64,000 bases of DNA, from the NCBI RefSeq assembly GCF_011927825.1, contig NZ_JAATJI010000001.1:248001-312000 (forward strand), in the 5' to 3' direction. The notes under the pieces are model-generated. The model did no database searches. It had not been told where the DNA came from and saw nothing but the letters and a program-made list of their open reading frames with translations. Below are positions 1-10,497 of this stretch, piece by piece (the first letter of the stretch is position 1; every line of letters begins with the position of its first letter). A program made the position numbers and the translations under genes. This stretch comes from Polymorphobacter fuscus (GTDB lineage: Bacteria > Pseudomonadota > Alphaproteobacteria > Sphingomonadales > Sphingomonadaceae).

Positions 1-705
1 TTCACCAATGCGCACGAGACGCTGATCTGGGCCGCCAAGTCCGAAACCGCCAAATACAAGTTCAACTATCACGCCATGAAGGCGATGAACGAGGAACTTC
101 AGATGCGGTCCGACTGGCTGATCCCGATCTGCACGGGCGGCGAGCGGTTGAAGACCGACGGCGTCAAGGCGCATCCGACGCAAAAGCCCGAGGCATTGCT
201 GTACCGCGTGCTGCTGGCGTGCACCGAGCCGGGCGATATCGTCGTCGACCCGTTCTTCGGCACCGGCACCACCGGCGCCGTCGCCAAGCTGCTCGGCCGG
301 CATTTCATCGGAATCGAGCGCGAGGAAAAATATGTGAAGGTCGCCGAGGAGCGCATCGCCTCGCTGCTGCCGCTGTCGGGCGGCGACATGCCCGGGTCGG
401 CGTGGGAAGTCAGCCAGGGCAAGCGCGGCGAGACGCGGATCCCGTTCGGATCGCTGGTCGAATCGGGGCTGGTGCGGCCGGGGACGCGGTTGATCGACCC
501 GCAGCGTCGGCACCAGGCCGAAGTGCGTGCCGATGGCTCGCTGAGCATGGGTGCCAAGACCGGGTCGATCCACCAGCTGGGCGCCGCCGCCCAGGGGTTG
601 CCGAGTTGCAACGGCTGGACCTTCTGGCATATCGAGGAGGCGGGCAAGCTGGTGCCGCTCGACGCCAAGCGGGCGGTCTATCGCGCGAGTGTCGGTTCGG
701 CGTAA
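1..705 (+). CDS. ccrM: CcrM-type adenine DNA methyltransferase (GANTC), 5'-truncated
   Basis: Cell-cycle adenine-N6 methyltransferase of the beta class, expected to methylate GANTC. The frame is open from the first base, so only the C-terminal 234 residues are present; the DPPY catalytic motif lies outside the window. Visible are the beta-class C-terminal AdoMet-binding motif DPFFGTGTTGA with its lead-in HPTQKPEALL. A C-terminal RAMA-like extension of about 85 residues follows (IPFGSLVESGLVRPGTRL and NGWTFWHIEE regions), the hallmark that separates CcrM from ordinary restriction-type methylases. folP follows 10 nt downstream on the same strand. The family assignment is strong; the target sequence is inferred from the family. 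Confidence 0.93.
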   Translation, partial: FTNAHETLIWAAKSETAKYKFNYHAMKAMNEELQMRSDWLIPICTGGERLKTDGVKAHPTQKPEALLYRVLLACTEPGDIVVDPFFGTGTTGAVAKLLGRHFIGIEREEKYVKVAEERIASLLPLSGGDMPGSAWEVSQGKRGETRIPFGSLVESGLVRPGTRLIDPQRRHQAEVRADGSLSMGAKTGSIHQLGAAAQGLPSCNGWTFWHIEEAGKLVPLDAKRAVYRASVGSA

Positions 706-715
706 GCAGCCCGGC

Positions 716-1696
716 ATGGACCATTACCGGCCGATCGCACTTGGGGACGGCGTGCTGCTGGCGGGCGGCCCGTTGCGCTTTGCGCGCGCCGAGGTGCTGG
801 CGCGGGGTCGGGCGCCGCGGACCGTGGCGGCAAAGGACATTCCCGAACCCGTGCTCGCGCGGCTGACGCGGCCGCGGCCGGCGCTGCCGGGGGTTCCGGC
901 GGGACGGACGGGGGTGATGGGCATATTGAATGTCACGCCCGACAGTTTTTCCGATGGCGGCCGCCATGCCGCGGCGCCGGCGGCCGCGGCACGGGCCATG
1001 GCCGCGGCCGGCGCCGACATCATCGATGTTGGGGCGGAATCGACGCGGCCGGGGGCGGCGGCGGTCGACACCGAAACCGAGGCCGCGCGGCTGGCGACGG
1101 TGTTGCCGGGCCTGGCCGGACTGACCTGGAGCATCGACACGCGCAAGGCGGCGATCATGGGCCGGGCGCTGGACGCCGGCGCGGCGCTGGTCAACGATGT
1201 GTCGGCGCTGGGGCATGACCCGGCGGCGCCGGCGCTGGTGGCGGCGCGCGGTTGCCCGGTGGTGCTGATGCATGCGCAGGGGACGCCCGAAACGATGCAG
1301 GCGGCGCCGGCCTATGACGATGCGCTGCTCGACGTCTATGACTGGCTGGCGATGCGGATCGATGCCTGTGTGGCGGCCGGCATCGACCGGTCGCGGATCA
1401 TCGCCGACCCCGGTATCGGGTTCGGCAAGACGCTCGAGCACAATCTCGCGGTGCTGCGCGGGTTGACGCTGTTCCACGGGCTGGGCGTGCCGCTGCTGCT
1501 GGGGGCGAGCCGCAAGGCGCTGATCGGGCGGATGGCGGGCAATGCGCCGCCGGATGCGCGGCTGCCCGGCAGCCTGGCGCTGGCGCTGCATGGCGCCGCC
1601 TGCGGCGTTCAGATGGTGCGCGTCCATGATGTGGCGGAAACGGTCCAGGCGCTGGCGGTGTGGCGGAGCGCGACCCTTGCTGATGCGTTAGGGTGA
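716..1696 (+). CDS. folP: Dihydropteroate synthase
   Basis: Condenses 6-hydroxymethyl-dihydropterin diphosphate with p-aminobenzoate in folate synthesis; cytoplasmic TIM barrel, 326 aa. Family signatures in order: MGILNVTPDSFSDGG (pterin loop), IIDVGAESTRPGA, SIDTRKAAIM, VLMHAQGTPETMQ, DPGIGFGKT, GASRKALIG and the C-terminal VRVHDV. The frame is open further upstream into ccrM, but the ATG 10 nt after the ccrM stop gives the expected family N-terminus with a short leader before the barrel, so I chose it. It is probably cotranscribed with ccrM. No other folate gene is adjacent. Confidence 0.95.
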   Translation: MDHYRPIALGDGVLLAGGPLRFARAEVLARGRAPRTVAAKDIPEPVLARLTRPRPALPGVPAGRTGVMGILNVTPDSFSDGGRHAAAPAAAARAMAAAGADIIDVGAESTRPGAAAVDTETEAARLATVLPGLAGLTWSIDTRKAAIMGRALDAGAALVNDVSALGHDPAAPALVAARGCPVVLMHAQGTPETMQAAPAYDDALLDVYDWLAMRIDACVAAGIDRSRIIADPGIGFGKTLEHNLAVLRGLTLFHGLGVPLLLGASRKALIGRMAGNAPPDARLPGSLALALHGAACGVQMVRVHDVAETVQALAVWRSATLADALG

Positions 1697-1783
1697 CAGG
1701 TTGAGTGGTGCGCGCGCTTGTGCAATGCAGCGTGACATCTTCACACCGGTGCGGCATCTGTTATCACCGACAGGGACAGTTTT

Positions 1784-1978
1784 ATGACCACGGCAACTTC
1801 GGGTACGGCGACTTCGGGAATGGCAAATTCGGGAATGGCGATGGCGGACGACGGGGAAAATTCGCAAAAGCAGCTCGGCGAACGCCGCGAGACCTTCGAC
1901 GGCTTCATTTCCGCGACGAAATGGGCAGTGATCCTGGTGGCGCTGGCGCTGATTCTGATGGCGGTCTTTCTCGTCTGA
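1784..1978 (+). CDS. Small aa3-type cytochrome c oxidase subunit IV-like membrane protein
   Basis: A 64-aa protein with a polar N-terminus and one C-terminal transmembrane helix (WAVILVALALILMAVFLV). The block RRETFDGFISATKW before the helix matches the small subunit IV family of alphaproteobacterial aa3 oxidases, which is commonly found just upstream of pntA, as here. The first 19 residues are a repetitive Thr/Ser/Gly/Met stretch. A second in-frame ATG at 1841 would give a 45-residue product closer to the usual family length, so the start is uncertain. A purine-rich AGGGA lies before the first ATG. A role in the oxidase is inferred from the family only. Confidence 0.72.
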   Translation: MTTATSGTATSGMANSGMAMADDGENSQKQLGERRETFDGFISATKWAVILVALALILMAVFLV

Positions 1979-2030
1979 TCGCGGTGCCGCAGCCGATGGG
2001 CTGCCCGAATATGTCCTTGGGGGGACCGAC

Positions 2031-3158
2031 ATGAAGATTGCTGTATTGCGTGAGACTGCCGATGCCGAGCCGCGCGTCGCGGCGACGCCCGAAACCGTCA
2101 AGAAACTCATCGGCCTTGGTGCCGAAGTCGCTGTGGAATCCGGTGCCGGCGTCCACGCCAGCATCGCCGACGCCGCCTATGCCGATGCCGGCGCGGCGGT
2201 GGGCGACCGGGCGGCGACGATCGCCGGCGCCGGGCTGGTGCTCGGCGTGCAGGGGCCGACCGTCGCTGACCTGCCGGGGATCGCGTCGGGGACGACATTG
2301 CTCGCCATCCTGGCGCCATTCGCCGACCGGGCGCGCGTCGATGGCTATGCCCAGGCCGGGATCAACGCCTTTGCCATGGAGTTCATGCCGCGCATCACGC
2401 GGGCGCAGTCGATGGACGTGCTGTCGTCGCAGTCGAACCTTGCCGGCTACAAGTCGGTGATCGACGCCGCCGAAGCCTATGGCCGCGCCTTCCCGATGAT
2501 GATGACCGCCGCCGGCACGATTTCGGCGGCGCGGGTGTTCGTCATGGGCGTCGGCGTGGCGGGGCTGCAGGCGATCGCCACGGCGCGGCGTCTGGGCGCG
2601 ATCGTGTCGGCTACCGATGTCCGCTCGGCGACCAAGGAACAGATCGAATCGCTCGGCGCCAAGGCGATCTTCGTCGACAGCGTCAAGGGCATCGAAGGTG
2701 AAGGCAGCGGCGGCTATGCCACCGAAATGTCGGATGAATACAAAGCCGCGCAGGCAGCGCTGGTTTCGAGCCACATCGCCAAGCAGGACATCGTCATCAC
2801 CACGGCGTTGATCCCCGGGCGACCGGCACCGCGGCTGATTTCGGATGCGCAGCTGGCGTCGATGCGGCCCGGATCGGTGCTGGTCGATCTGGCGGTGGAA
2901 AGCGGCGGCAATATCGAAGGGTCGCGCCCGGGCGAGGTCGTCGAGGTGCACGGCGTCAAGATCATCGGCCATCGCAACCTGGCGGGGCGGATGGCGGCCG
3001 ATGCATCGGCGCTGTACGCGCGCAACCTGTTCAACCTGATCAGCGCCTTCTGGGACAAGGACGGCAAGGCCGCGGCCTGGACCGCCGACGACGAGATCGT
3101 CAAGGGCATCAAGCTGACCGAGGGCGGCGCGGTCGTCCACGAACGTCTCACGGCCTGA
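2031..3158 (+). CDS. pntA: Proton-translocating NAD(P) transhydrogenase, alpha-1 subunit (NAD(H)-binding)
   Basis: Soluble domain I of the Re/Si-specific transhydrogenase, which binds NAD(H) and passes hydride to NADP in the PntB domain, coupled to proton entry. At 375 aa it has the split-type length (as in Rhodospirillum), the membrane part being encoded by the next gene. It starts [17 protein letters not shown], the alanine-dehydrogenase/PNT N-terminal domain. A Rossmann motif ([12 protein letters not shown]) sits near residue 175, followed by [18 protein letters not shown]. Only 11 nt separate it from pntAB. It serves NADPH supply and redox balance. Confidence 0.95.
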   Translation: MKIAVLRETADAEPRVAATPETVKKLIGLGAEVAVESGAGVHASIADAAYADAGAAVGDRAATIAGAGLVLGVQGPTVADLPGIASGTTLLAILAPFADRARVDGYAQAGINAFAMEFMPRITRAQSMDVLSSQSNLAGYKSVIDAAEAYGRAFPMMMTAAGTISAARVFVMGVGVAGLQAIATARRLGAIVSATDVRSATKEQIESLGAKAIFVDSVKGIEGEGSGGYATEMSDEYKAAQAALVSSHIAKQDIVITTALIPGRPAPRLISDAQLASMRPGSVLVDLAVESGGNIEGSRPGEVVEVHGVKIIGHRNLAGRMAADASALYARNLFNLISAFWDKDGKAAAWTADDEIVKGIKLTEGGAVVHERLTA

Positions 3159-3169
3159 GGGGCACCGCC

Positions 3170-3475
3170 ATGGAATTCATCTCCGAACTCTCAATTTTCG
3201 TCCTGGCGTGTTTCGTCGGCTATTATGTCGTCTGGTCGGTGACCCCGGCGCTGCACACGCCGCTGATGGCGGTCACCAACGCGATTTCCTCCGTCATCAT
3301 CGTCGGCGCGCTGATCGCGTCCTCGGCGGCGGCGGGCGGGTCGGACCTGTCGAAGTGGCTGGGGCTGATCGCGGTCATCCTGGCCAGCATCAACATCTTC
3401 GGTGGCTTTGCCGTGACCCGGCGGATGCTCGCCATGTACAAGAAAAAAGACAAGAAGCCGGTCCCGGCAAAATGA
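3170..3475 (+). CDS. pntAB: NAD(P) transhydrogenase, alpha-2 subunit (membrane)
   Basis: A 101-aa hydrophobic subunit with about three transmembrane helices, forming part of the proton channel of the transhydrogenase. The stretch [17 protein letters not shown] is the conserved first-helix/loop signature of this subunit, and the tail is lysine-rich (YKKKDKK). It is translated from an ATG 11 nt after pntA. A palindromic repeat begins at the base after its stop codon and separates it from pntB, so transcription or mRNA stability may change at this point. Confidence 0.94.
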   Translation: MEFISELSIFVLACFVGYYVVWSVTPALHTPLMAVTNAISSVIIVGALIASSAAAGGSDLSKWLGLIAVILASINIFGGFAVTRRMLAMYKKKDKKPVPAK

Positions 3476-3558
3476 TGTCATCCCGGGCGTGATCCGGGGG
3501 CCAGCCGACCTTGCTGGGAAAGAAACAAGCTGGATCCCGGGTCAGGCCCGGGATGACA
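3476..3558. repeat. REP-like palindromic element between pntAB and pntB
   Basis: The ends form a perfect 12-bp inverted repeat (TGTCATCCCGGG at the left, CCCGGGATGACA at the right). Comparing 30 bases inward from each end, about 26 can pair, leaving a loop of roughly 23 nt. Palindromes with this CCCGGG...GGATGACA sequence are common dispersed intergenic elements in alphaproteobacteria. It lies inside the pnt operon, where the RNA hairpin could modulate the ratio of subunits. No U-tract follows it, so I do not call it a classical terminator. Confidence 0.8.
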
Positions 3559-3583
3559 GGATGGAAGTTTAGGGGCACTTGCC

Positions 3584-5002
3584 ATGGAACATGCGATCGC
3601 CGCGACACCCGTATGGGCTGAACTGGCTTATCTGATTGCCGGGGTGTTGTTCATCCTGGCGCTGCGCGGGCTGTCGTCGCCCGAATCGAGCCAGAAGGGC
3701 AACCAGTACGGCATTTTCGGCATGGCGATCGCCGTGGCGACCACGCTGGTCACCCACACCAACGGCCTGCCGTTCATCATCGGCGCCATTGTGATCGGCG
3801 GCGGCATCGGCTGGTACATCGCCCAGAACATCAAGATGACGGCGATGCCCGAACTGGTCGCGGGCTTCCACAGCCTCGTCGGCCTGGCCGCGGTGCTGGT
3901 CGGCGCGTCGGCGTTCCTCAACCCGGACGCTTTCGGCATCGTCGACGCCACCACCGGGTTGATCATCCCGGTCAGCCGGATCGAACTCGGGCTGGGCGTC
4001 GCCATCGGTGCGATCACCTTTTCCGGCTCGATCATCGCCTTCATGAAATTGTCGGGGCGGATGAGCGGCAACCCGATCATCCTGCCGGCGCGCCATGTCA
4101 TCAACCTGGGGCTGCTCGCCGCGATCCTGGGTCTGGTCGCCTATTTCGTCACCGACCAGTCGGCGTGGATCTTCTGGACGATCATGGTGCTCAGCTTTGC
4201 CATCGGCTTCCTGCTGATCGTGCCGATCGGCGGGGCGGACATGCCGGTCGTCATCTCGATGCTCAACAGCTATTCGGGCTGGGCGGCGGCGGCGATGGGC
4301 TTCACGCTGCACAACAGCGCGATGATCATCACCGGCGCCCTGGTCGGATCTTCGGGCGCGATCCTGAGCTATATCATGTGCAAGGCGATGAACCGCAGCT
4401 TCATCAGCGTCATCGCCGGCGGCTTCGGCGATGCCGGCGGCGCCGCGGTCGCGGGGTCGGCGGTCGCCAAGCCGTACAAGGCCGGGTCGGCGGAGGATGC
4501 GGCGTTCATCATGCAGAATGCCGAAAGCGTCATCATCGTGCCGGGTTACGGGATGGCGGTCAGCCAGGCGCAGCATGCGCTGCGCGAGATGGGCGATCTG
4601 CTGCGCAAGGAAGGCGTCAGCGTCAAATACGCCATCCATCCGGTCGCCGGCCGCATGCCGGGGCATATGAACGTGCTGCTCGCCGAGGCCAATGTGCCCT
4701 ATGACGAGGTGTTCGAGCTGGAGGATATCAACAGCGAGTTCGCCCAGTGCGATGTGGCCTTTGTCATCGGCGCCAATGACGTCACCAACCCGCTGGCCAA
4801 GACCGACAAGACCAGCCCCATCTATGGCATGCCGGTGCTCGACGTCGAAAAGGCCAAGACGGTGCTGTTCATCAAGCGGTCGATGGGCGGCGTCGGCTAT
4901 GCCGGGGTCGACAACCCGGTGTTCTACATGGACAATACGATGATGTTGCTGGCCGATGCCAAGAAGATGGTCGAAACGATTGTCAAGAATTTGGGGCACT
5001 AG
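3584..5002 (+). CDS. pntB: NAD(P) transhydrogenase, beta subunit
   Basis: A 472-aa integral membrane subunit. The first ~280 residues carry about eight to nine helices (domain II, proton channel), beginning AELAYLIAGVLFILALRGLSS. The C-terminal ~180 residues are the NADP(H)-binding domain III, with VPGYGMAVSQAQHALREM, IHPVAGRMPGHMNVLLAEA, IGANDVTNP and KRSMGGVGYAGVDNP, all diagnostic. A PntA-PntAB-PntB complex is complete here. The stop codon is followed at the next base by a structured repeat. Confidence 0.96.
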   Translation: MEHAIAATPVWAELAYLIAGVLFILALRGLSSPESSQKGNQYGIFGMAIAVATTLVTHTNGLPFIIGAIVIGGGIGWYIAQNIKMTAMPELVAGFHSLVGLAAVLVGASAFLNPDAFGIVDATTGLIIPVSRIELGLGVAIGAITFSGSIIAFMKLSGRMSGNPIILPARHVINLGLLAAILGLVAYFVTDQSAWIFWTIMVLSFAIGFLLIVPIGGADMPVVISMLNSYSGWAAAAMGFTLHNSAMIITGALVGSSGAILSYIMCKAMNRSFISVIAGGFGDAGGAAVAGSAVAKPYKAGSAEDAAFIMQNAESVIIVPGYGMAVSQAQHALREMGDLLRKEGVSVKYAIHPVAGRMPGHMNVLLAEANVPYDEVFELEDINSEFAQCDVAFVIGANDVTNPLAKTDKTSPIYGMPVLDVEKAKTVLFIKRSMGGVGYAGVDNPVFYMDNTMMLLADAKKMVETIVKNLGH

Positions 5003-5122
5003 CACCGCGCCGCGAGCGCGTCTGGCGAAGCCAAGCGCGCCGACAGGCGCAAGCTCGGCCGGCGGGGCGGCGCGGCCCTCCCGCGCCGAACCCGTCCGAC
5101 GTCACGGCGCGGCTTCGCCGCG
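5003..5122 (-). repeat. Structured 3'-flanking repeat, copy 1 (downstream of pntB)
   Basis: One of three copies of an intergenic repeat (others at 36736-36853 and 50470-50583), reading on the minus strand. It starts at the base after the pntB stop. Three hairpins are visible: 5016-5040 (GCGCG/CGCGC plus CTGGC/GCCAA, GAA loop), 5069-5087 (GGCGCGG/CCGCGCC) and 5108-5122 (CGCGGC/GCCGCG, TTC loop). Between them are linkers shared with the other copies, notably CGACAGGCGCAAG and CCCGTCCGACG. It fills almost all of the pntB-ridA gap. Function unknown; see the findings. Confidence 0.75.
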
Positions 5123-5144
5123 ACGCCAGCAAGCGGAGACCGCC

Positions 5145-5585
5145 ATGCGCACCCTGCTATTCGCTCTCGCCCTCGCCGCAACGCCGGCCCTCGCCGCGCC
5201 GACGGTCCACCTGACCTCGCCGGAATCGATCAAGCTCGCTCGCCCCTTTTCCGATGCCACCGAAGTTGGCGGCGTCCTCTACCTGTCCGGCCAGATCGGC
5301 GCGGTGCCGGGTGAAGACCATGTCGTCGCCGGCGGGCTGGAGGCGGAAACCCGGCAGGTGATGGCCAATATCGGCGCGATCCTGGCGCGCCGCGGGTTGA
5401 CGCATGATGATCTGTTCAAATGCACGGTGATGCTCGCCGACATTCGGCAGTGGGATGCGTTCAACCGGGTCTATGTCGGCTATTTCAAGCCGGGCCGGTT
5501 CCCGTCGCGCAGTGCGATGGGCATCAACGGGCTGGCGCGCGGGGCGGCGGTCGAACTCGAGTGCTGGGCGAACACGGCGAAATAG
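5145..5585 (+). CDS. RidA/YjgF family protein with signal peptide
   Basis: RidA-family protein of 146 aa. Cytoplasmic RidA enzymes hydrolyse reactive enamine/imine intermediates. Visible family features are GGVLYLSGQIG, the C-terminal PSRSAMGINGL with the arginine in the position of the substrate-binding Arg, and GAAVELECWA. Unlike canonical RidA, it starts with a cleavable signal peptide (MRTLLFALALAATPALA), so it should be periplasmic, where its substrate is unknown. The frame runs upstream through repeat sequence, so the ATG before the signal peptide is the sensible start. It converges with msrA. Confidence 0.88.
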   Translation: MRTLLFALALAATPALAAPTVHLTSPESIKLARPFSDATEVGGVLYLSGQIGAVPGEDHVVAGGLEAETRQVMANIGAILARRGLTHDDLFKCTVMLADIRQWDAFNRVYVGYFKPGRFPSRSAMGINGLARGAAVELECWANTAK

Positions 5586-5617
5586 GCGCGCATTCGGCCG
5601 CGGCGCGTGCGTCGTTG

Positions 5618-6280
5618 CTACGCCGCCGGCTTGTCGCTCCACAGTTGCGGGAAGCGCGCCTTCAGGGCCTCGACCTTGGGGATGTCGTTGATCGCGATAT
5701 AGGGCTGCTGCGGGTTGGCGCGCAGATAATTCTGGTGGTAATTTTCGGCCGGGAAAAAGGGCTTGCCGGGTTCGAGCGTCGTGACGATCCTCGCCGGCCA
5801 CGTCTTGGCGGCGGTCAGCTGCGCGACATAGGCGCGGGCAAGTTTCGCCTGTTCGGGCGTCTGCGGGAAGATGGCGCTGCGGTACTGGCTGCCGGTGTCG
5901 GGGCCCTGGCGGTTGCGCTGGGTCGGGTCATGGGCGACCGAGAACAGGATGCGCAGCAACGTGCCGTAACTGACCTTGGCCGGGTCGTATTTGATCTCCA
6001 CCGCCTCGGCATGGCCGGTCAGTCCGGTGCCGACAACCTCGTACATCGCCGCCGCCTTCGGCCCGCCGGCATAGCCCGACCGCACCGAGGTGACGCCCTT
6101 GATGCGTTCGAAGACGCCTTCCACACCCCAGAAACAGCCGCCGGCAAACACCGCCGTCTGCACGGGGCCGGCCTGCAAGGGCGTGTCGGCGGCCGGCACC
6201 GGCGCGGTGACCATGCGCTCCGCCGCTGTCGAACAGGCAGCCGTGCCGAGCAGCAGGGCGGTAACGATCGTGCGGAACAT
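5618..6280 (-). CDS. msrA: Peptide methionine-S-sulfoxide reductase, exported
   Basis: Reduces the S-epimer of methionine sulfoxide in proteins. The catalytic motif GGCFWGVEGVF is present, with YAGG, the GHAEAVEI region and a C-terminal HQNYLRANPQQPY. At 220 aa it carries an N-terminal export signal (MFRTIVTALLLGTAAC) absent from cytoplasmic MsrA; the TAAC site resembles but does not fully fit a lipobox, so it is either a lipoprotein or a periplasmic enzyme. The frame is open upstream, but the ATG before the signal sequence lies 5 nt after the msrB stop. It forms an operon with msrB and probably repairs envelope proteins. Confidence 0.93.
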   Translation of the reverse strand: MFRTIVTALLLGTAACSTAAERMVTAPVPAADTPLQAGPVQTAVFAGGCFWGVEGVFERIKGVTSVRSGYAGGPKAAAMYEVVGTGLTGHAEAVEIKYDPAKVSYGTLLRILFSVAHDPTQRNRQGPDTGSQYRSAIFPQTPEQAKLARAYVAQLTAAKTWPARIVTTLEPGKPFFPAENYHQNYLRANPQQPYIAINDIPKVEALKARFPQLWSDKPAA

Positions 6281-6285
6281 GCGGG

Positions 6286-6786
6286 TCAGGCCTTGGTAGG
6301 GGTGAAGGTGAGCGCGGCGCCGTTCATGCAGTAGCGCAGGCCGGTGGGCTTTGGCCCGTCTTCGAAGACATGGCCGAGATGGCCGCCGCAGCGGCTGCAA
6401 TGGACTTCGGTGCGTTCCATGCCGAGCGTCGTGTCGGTGGTGGTGCCGACCGCCCCCTTCAGCGGGGCATAAAAGCTGGGCCAGCCGGTGCCGCTGTCGA
6501 ACTTCGTCCTGCTGGCGAACAGCGGCTGGGCACAGCCCTTGCAGGCAAACATGCCGGCACGGTGCTCGTCGTTGAGCGGCGAGGTGAACGGGCGCTCGGT
6601 GGCTTCGTGGCGCAGCACGTCATAGGCGAGGCCGGGCAGCTTGGCGCGCCATTGCGCATCGGTCAGCGTATAAGCGTATTTGACCGGCGGCGCGGCGAGC
6701 GCCGGCGTGGCGGTGAAGCGGGCGACGAAGGGCAGCGCGGTCAGGGCGCCAAGCCCGGCGAGGACGAAGGTGCGGCGGTTGGTCAT
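6286..6786 (-). CDS. msrB: Peptide methionine-R-sulfoxide reductase, Tat-exported
   Basis: Reduces the R-epimer of methionine sulfoxide, complementing MsrA encoded 5 nt downstream. SelR-family features: YAYTLTDAQWR, the zinc-binding pairs CKGC and CSRCGGH, FDSGTGWPSF, HLGHVFEDGP and the catalytic cysteine in RYCMNG. The 166-aa product begins MTNRRTFVLAGLGALTALP, a twin-arginine-type signal followed by a hydrophobic stretch and ALAAPP cleavage region, implying export in a folded, zinc-loaded state. The longer frame upstream is not supported by the family. Confidence 0.93.
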   Translation of the reverse strand: MTNRRTFVLAGLGALTALPFVARFTATPALAAPPVKYAYTLTDAQWRAKLPGLAYDVLRHEATERPFTSPLNDEHRAGMFACKGCAQPLFASRTKFDSGTGWPSFYAPLKGAVGTTTDTTLGMERTEVHCSRCGGHLGHVFEDGPKPTGLRYCMNGAALTFTPTKA

Positions 6787-6880
6787 GCCCCTATATACGG
6801 GGACCGGGGTGCGATGGTTACACCCTGCGACATCACGGTATGCGCGCCTTTTGGCGTGTCCGATCGCCGCGCGGGCGCAG

Positions 6881-8017
6881 TCAGCGCGATGCGCGCCACG
6901 CCTGCCCCTGATGGTGGGCGAGCGCGACGAGGTCGCCGAGCGCGACGTTGACGTCGATGAGGTGCAGGCCCCAGCTTTCCACGACGCGGCCACCGGCGAC
7001 GACGTCGCCGCCGATACTGTCGGTCCGCGGGCTGCCCGGCGCGGCGTTGACCGCCACGGCCAGGACATTGGCACCGTCCACCGCGGTGCAGGCGCCGCGC
7101 AGCAGGCCGGGGAGGGTGACGAACGGCGTGGTGACGGCAAGCCCTTTCGCCCAGGGTGCCTGCGGCGCGGCATTGTCGACGATCGCCGGGCCGGCGGGCA
7201 ACAGCGCGGTCAGCGGCGCGCTGCCGCCGGCGGGTGCCGCGGGGTTGACACAGGCGACATCCATGCCCGGTTTCGGCGAACGGCCGAAACGGCTGTCGGC
7301 CGGCGGGGTCTTGCCGGCGCGGAACGACACCCAGGTGACGACACAGCCGGTCTGGCGGGTGCCGCGGCACAAGGGAGTCGAAGCCAGGTCGCCGCCGACG
7401 TCCTTGCCGGCCGGCACCAGCAGGTTGGTGCCGGGGAGATAGGCAGCGATGAGCTGGCGGGCCACGGGTTTGCCCTCGATCTCCCCCTGCAGCAACGCCT
7501 TGAGGATGCCGCTGCCCTGGCTGTGGCCGACCAGGATGACGCCACGGCCCTGGTTGTCGCGCGCCAGATAGTCCGTCCAGGCGGCGACGACATCGCGGTA
7601 CGCCATGGCGCGGTCGGCGGTGGTCGGCTTGCCGGCCACCGCATCGCGCAGCGCCTGCAAGGTCACCTGCCGGTACATCGGCGCAAAGGTGCGGCAGACG
7701 GTGCGGAACGGCGCGAACTGGGCCTTGGCGACATTGGTTTCGGCGGCATCGATGCCAAGGTCGCTGTTGCCGCCCTGGTCGGTGGAGACGGTCGGATAGA
7801 CGTAGAAACAGTCGATGGCCGGTGTTGTTGCCGGCGGCGACGGCATGACGACCGCCTTGCCGGTGGCAGCAACGCTGGTGACGCCGATGTCCCCGGCGCA
7901 GGCATCGGCCCGGCCCGGGCGGCACAGCCAGTTGGCGTCCTGCGTGTAATCGGGCGCGGCGGGCACCTGCGCTGCGGCCGGACCGGCGACCATGGCCGCA
8001 AGCAGCAGGATGCGCAT
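6881..8017 (-). CDS. DUF3089 alpha/beta-hydrolase (lipase-like), secreted
   Basis: A 378-aa secreted protein with a signal peptide (MRILLLAAMVAGPAAAQ). The nucleophile elbow GHSQGSG is present near residue 165, and the Cys-containing motif DCFYVYPTVS, typical of DUF3089 proteins, comes earlier. The family is lipase-like by fold, but substrates are not established. Its ATG is 1 nt from the stop of the upstream FadJ-type gene, so the two are cotranscribed; a role in freeing acyl groups for beta-oxidation would fit but is only inference from the neighbour. Confidence 0.82.
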   Translation of the reverse strand: MRILLLAAMVAGPAAAQVPAAPDYTQDANWLCRPGRADACAGDIGVTSVAATGKAVVMPSPPATTPAIDCFYVYPTVSTDQGGNSDLGIDAAETNVAKAQFAPFRTVCRTFAPMYRQVTLQALRDAVAGKPTTADRAMAYRDVVAAWTDYLARDNQGRGVILVGHSQGSGILKALLQGEIEGKPVARQLIAAYLPGTNLLVPAGKDVGGDLASTPLCRGTRQTGCVVTWVSFRAGKTPPADSRFGRSPKPGMDVACVNPAAPAGGSAPLTALLPAGPAIVDNAAPQAPWAKGLAVTTPFVTLPGLLRGACTAVDGANVLAVAVNAAPGSPRTDSIGGDVVAGGRVVESWGLHLIDVNVALGDLVALAHHQGQAWRASR

Positions 8018-8018
8018 G

Positions 8019-10055
<2,037 letters not shown>

Positions 10056-10133
10056 GATGATAACTCCCCGAGCTTTGCTTTGCGCCTGTCATAGCAGCGT
10101 CGGCGAAGGCGTCGAGATGGCGGGATGAAGGGC

Positions 10134-10162
10134 TTGCCGCCGAGTCGCGGCATCGCTAGGAT
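10134..10162 (+). promoter_or_regulatory. Putative sigma-70 promoter of ftsB overlapping a GANTC site
   Basis: TTGCCG at 10134-10139 and TAGGAT at 10157-10162 are separated by 17 nt, just before the ftsB ATG at 10169. A start site 6-8 nt after the -10 would give an almost leaderless mRNA. The -10 box overlaps GATTC (10160-10164), a CcrM target sequence. The elements are moderate matches and are read by eye only. Confidence 0.4.
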
Positions 10163-10168
10163 TCCGCA

Positions 10169-10486
10169 ATGGACGCTCGCATCGACCTTTTCGGCTATCT
10201 GCGTCGCGCTGCGTTGCCGGCGATCTGTATCCTTTTGATCGGCTATTTCGTCAGCCATGCCATCAACGGGCCGACGGGGGCGATTGCCTGGCGCGACTAC
10301 AAGGCGGAGCGAGCGCGGCTGGAGGCCCAGGTGGCGGTTGCTGCCGAACGAAAAGCGGCGATTGCGCAGCAGGTCAAGCTGCTCGACCCGGCGGGAGTGG
10401 ACCCCGACATGGCCGACGAACTGGTTCGGCAAAATCTGAACGTCGTCAAGCCCGACGAGATCATCGTCCCGCTCGACAGCAAGTGA
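10169..10486 (+). CDS. ftsB: FtsB/DivIC-type septum formation initiator
   Basis: Small bitopic divisome protein of 105 aa. It has a short cytoplasmic tail, one transmembrane helix (ALPAICILLIGYFVSHAI) and a periplasmic coiled-coil segment rich in Glu/Arg/Ala (WRDYKAERARLEAQVAVAAERKA region), followed by LLDPAGVDPDMADELVRQNL, which fits the DivIC/FtsB C-terminal pattern. Alphaproteobacteria frequently carry this gene directly before pdhA, as here. Function in the FtsQLB complex is inferred from family and position. Confidence 0.85.
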   Translation: MDARIDLFGYLRRAALPAICILLIGYFVSHAINGPTGAIAWRDYKAERARLEAQVAVAAERKAAIAQQVKLLDPAGVDPDMADELVRQNLNVVKPDEIIVPLDSK

Positions 10487-10497
10487 TCGGCAAAAGC

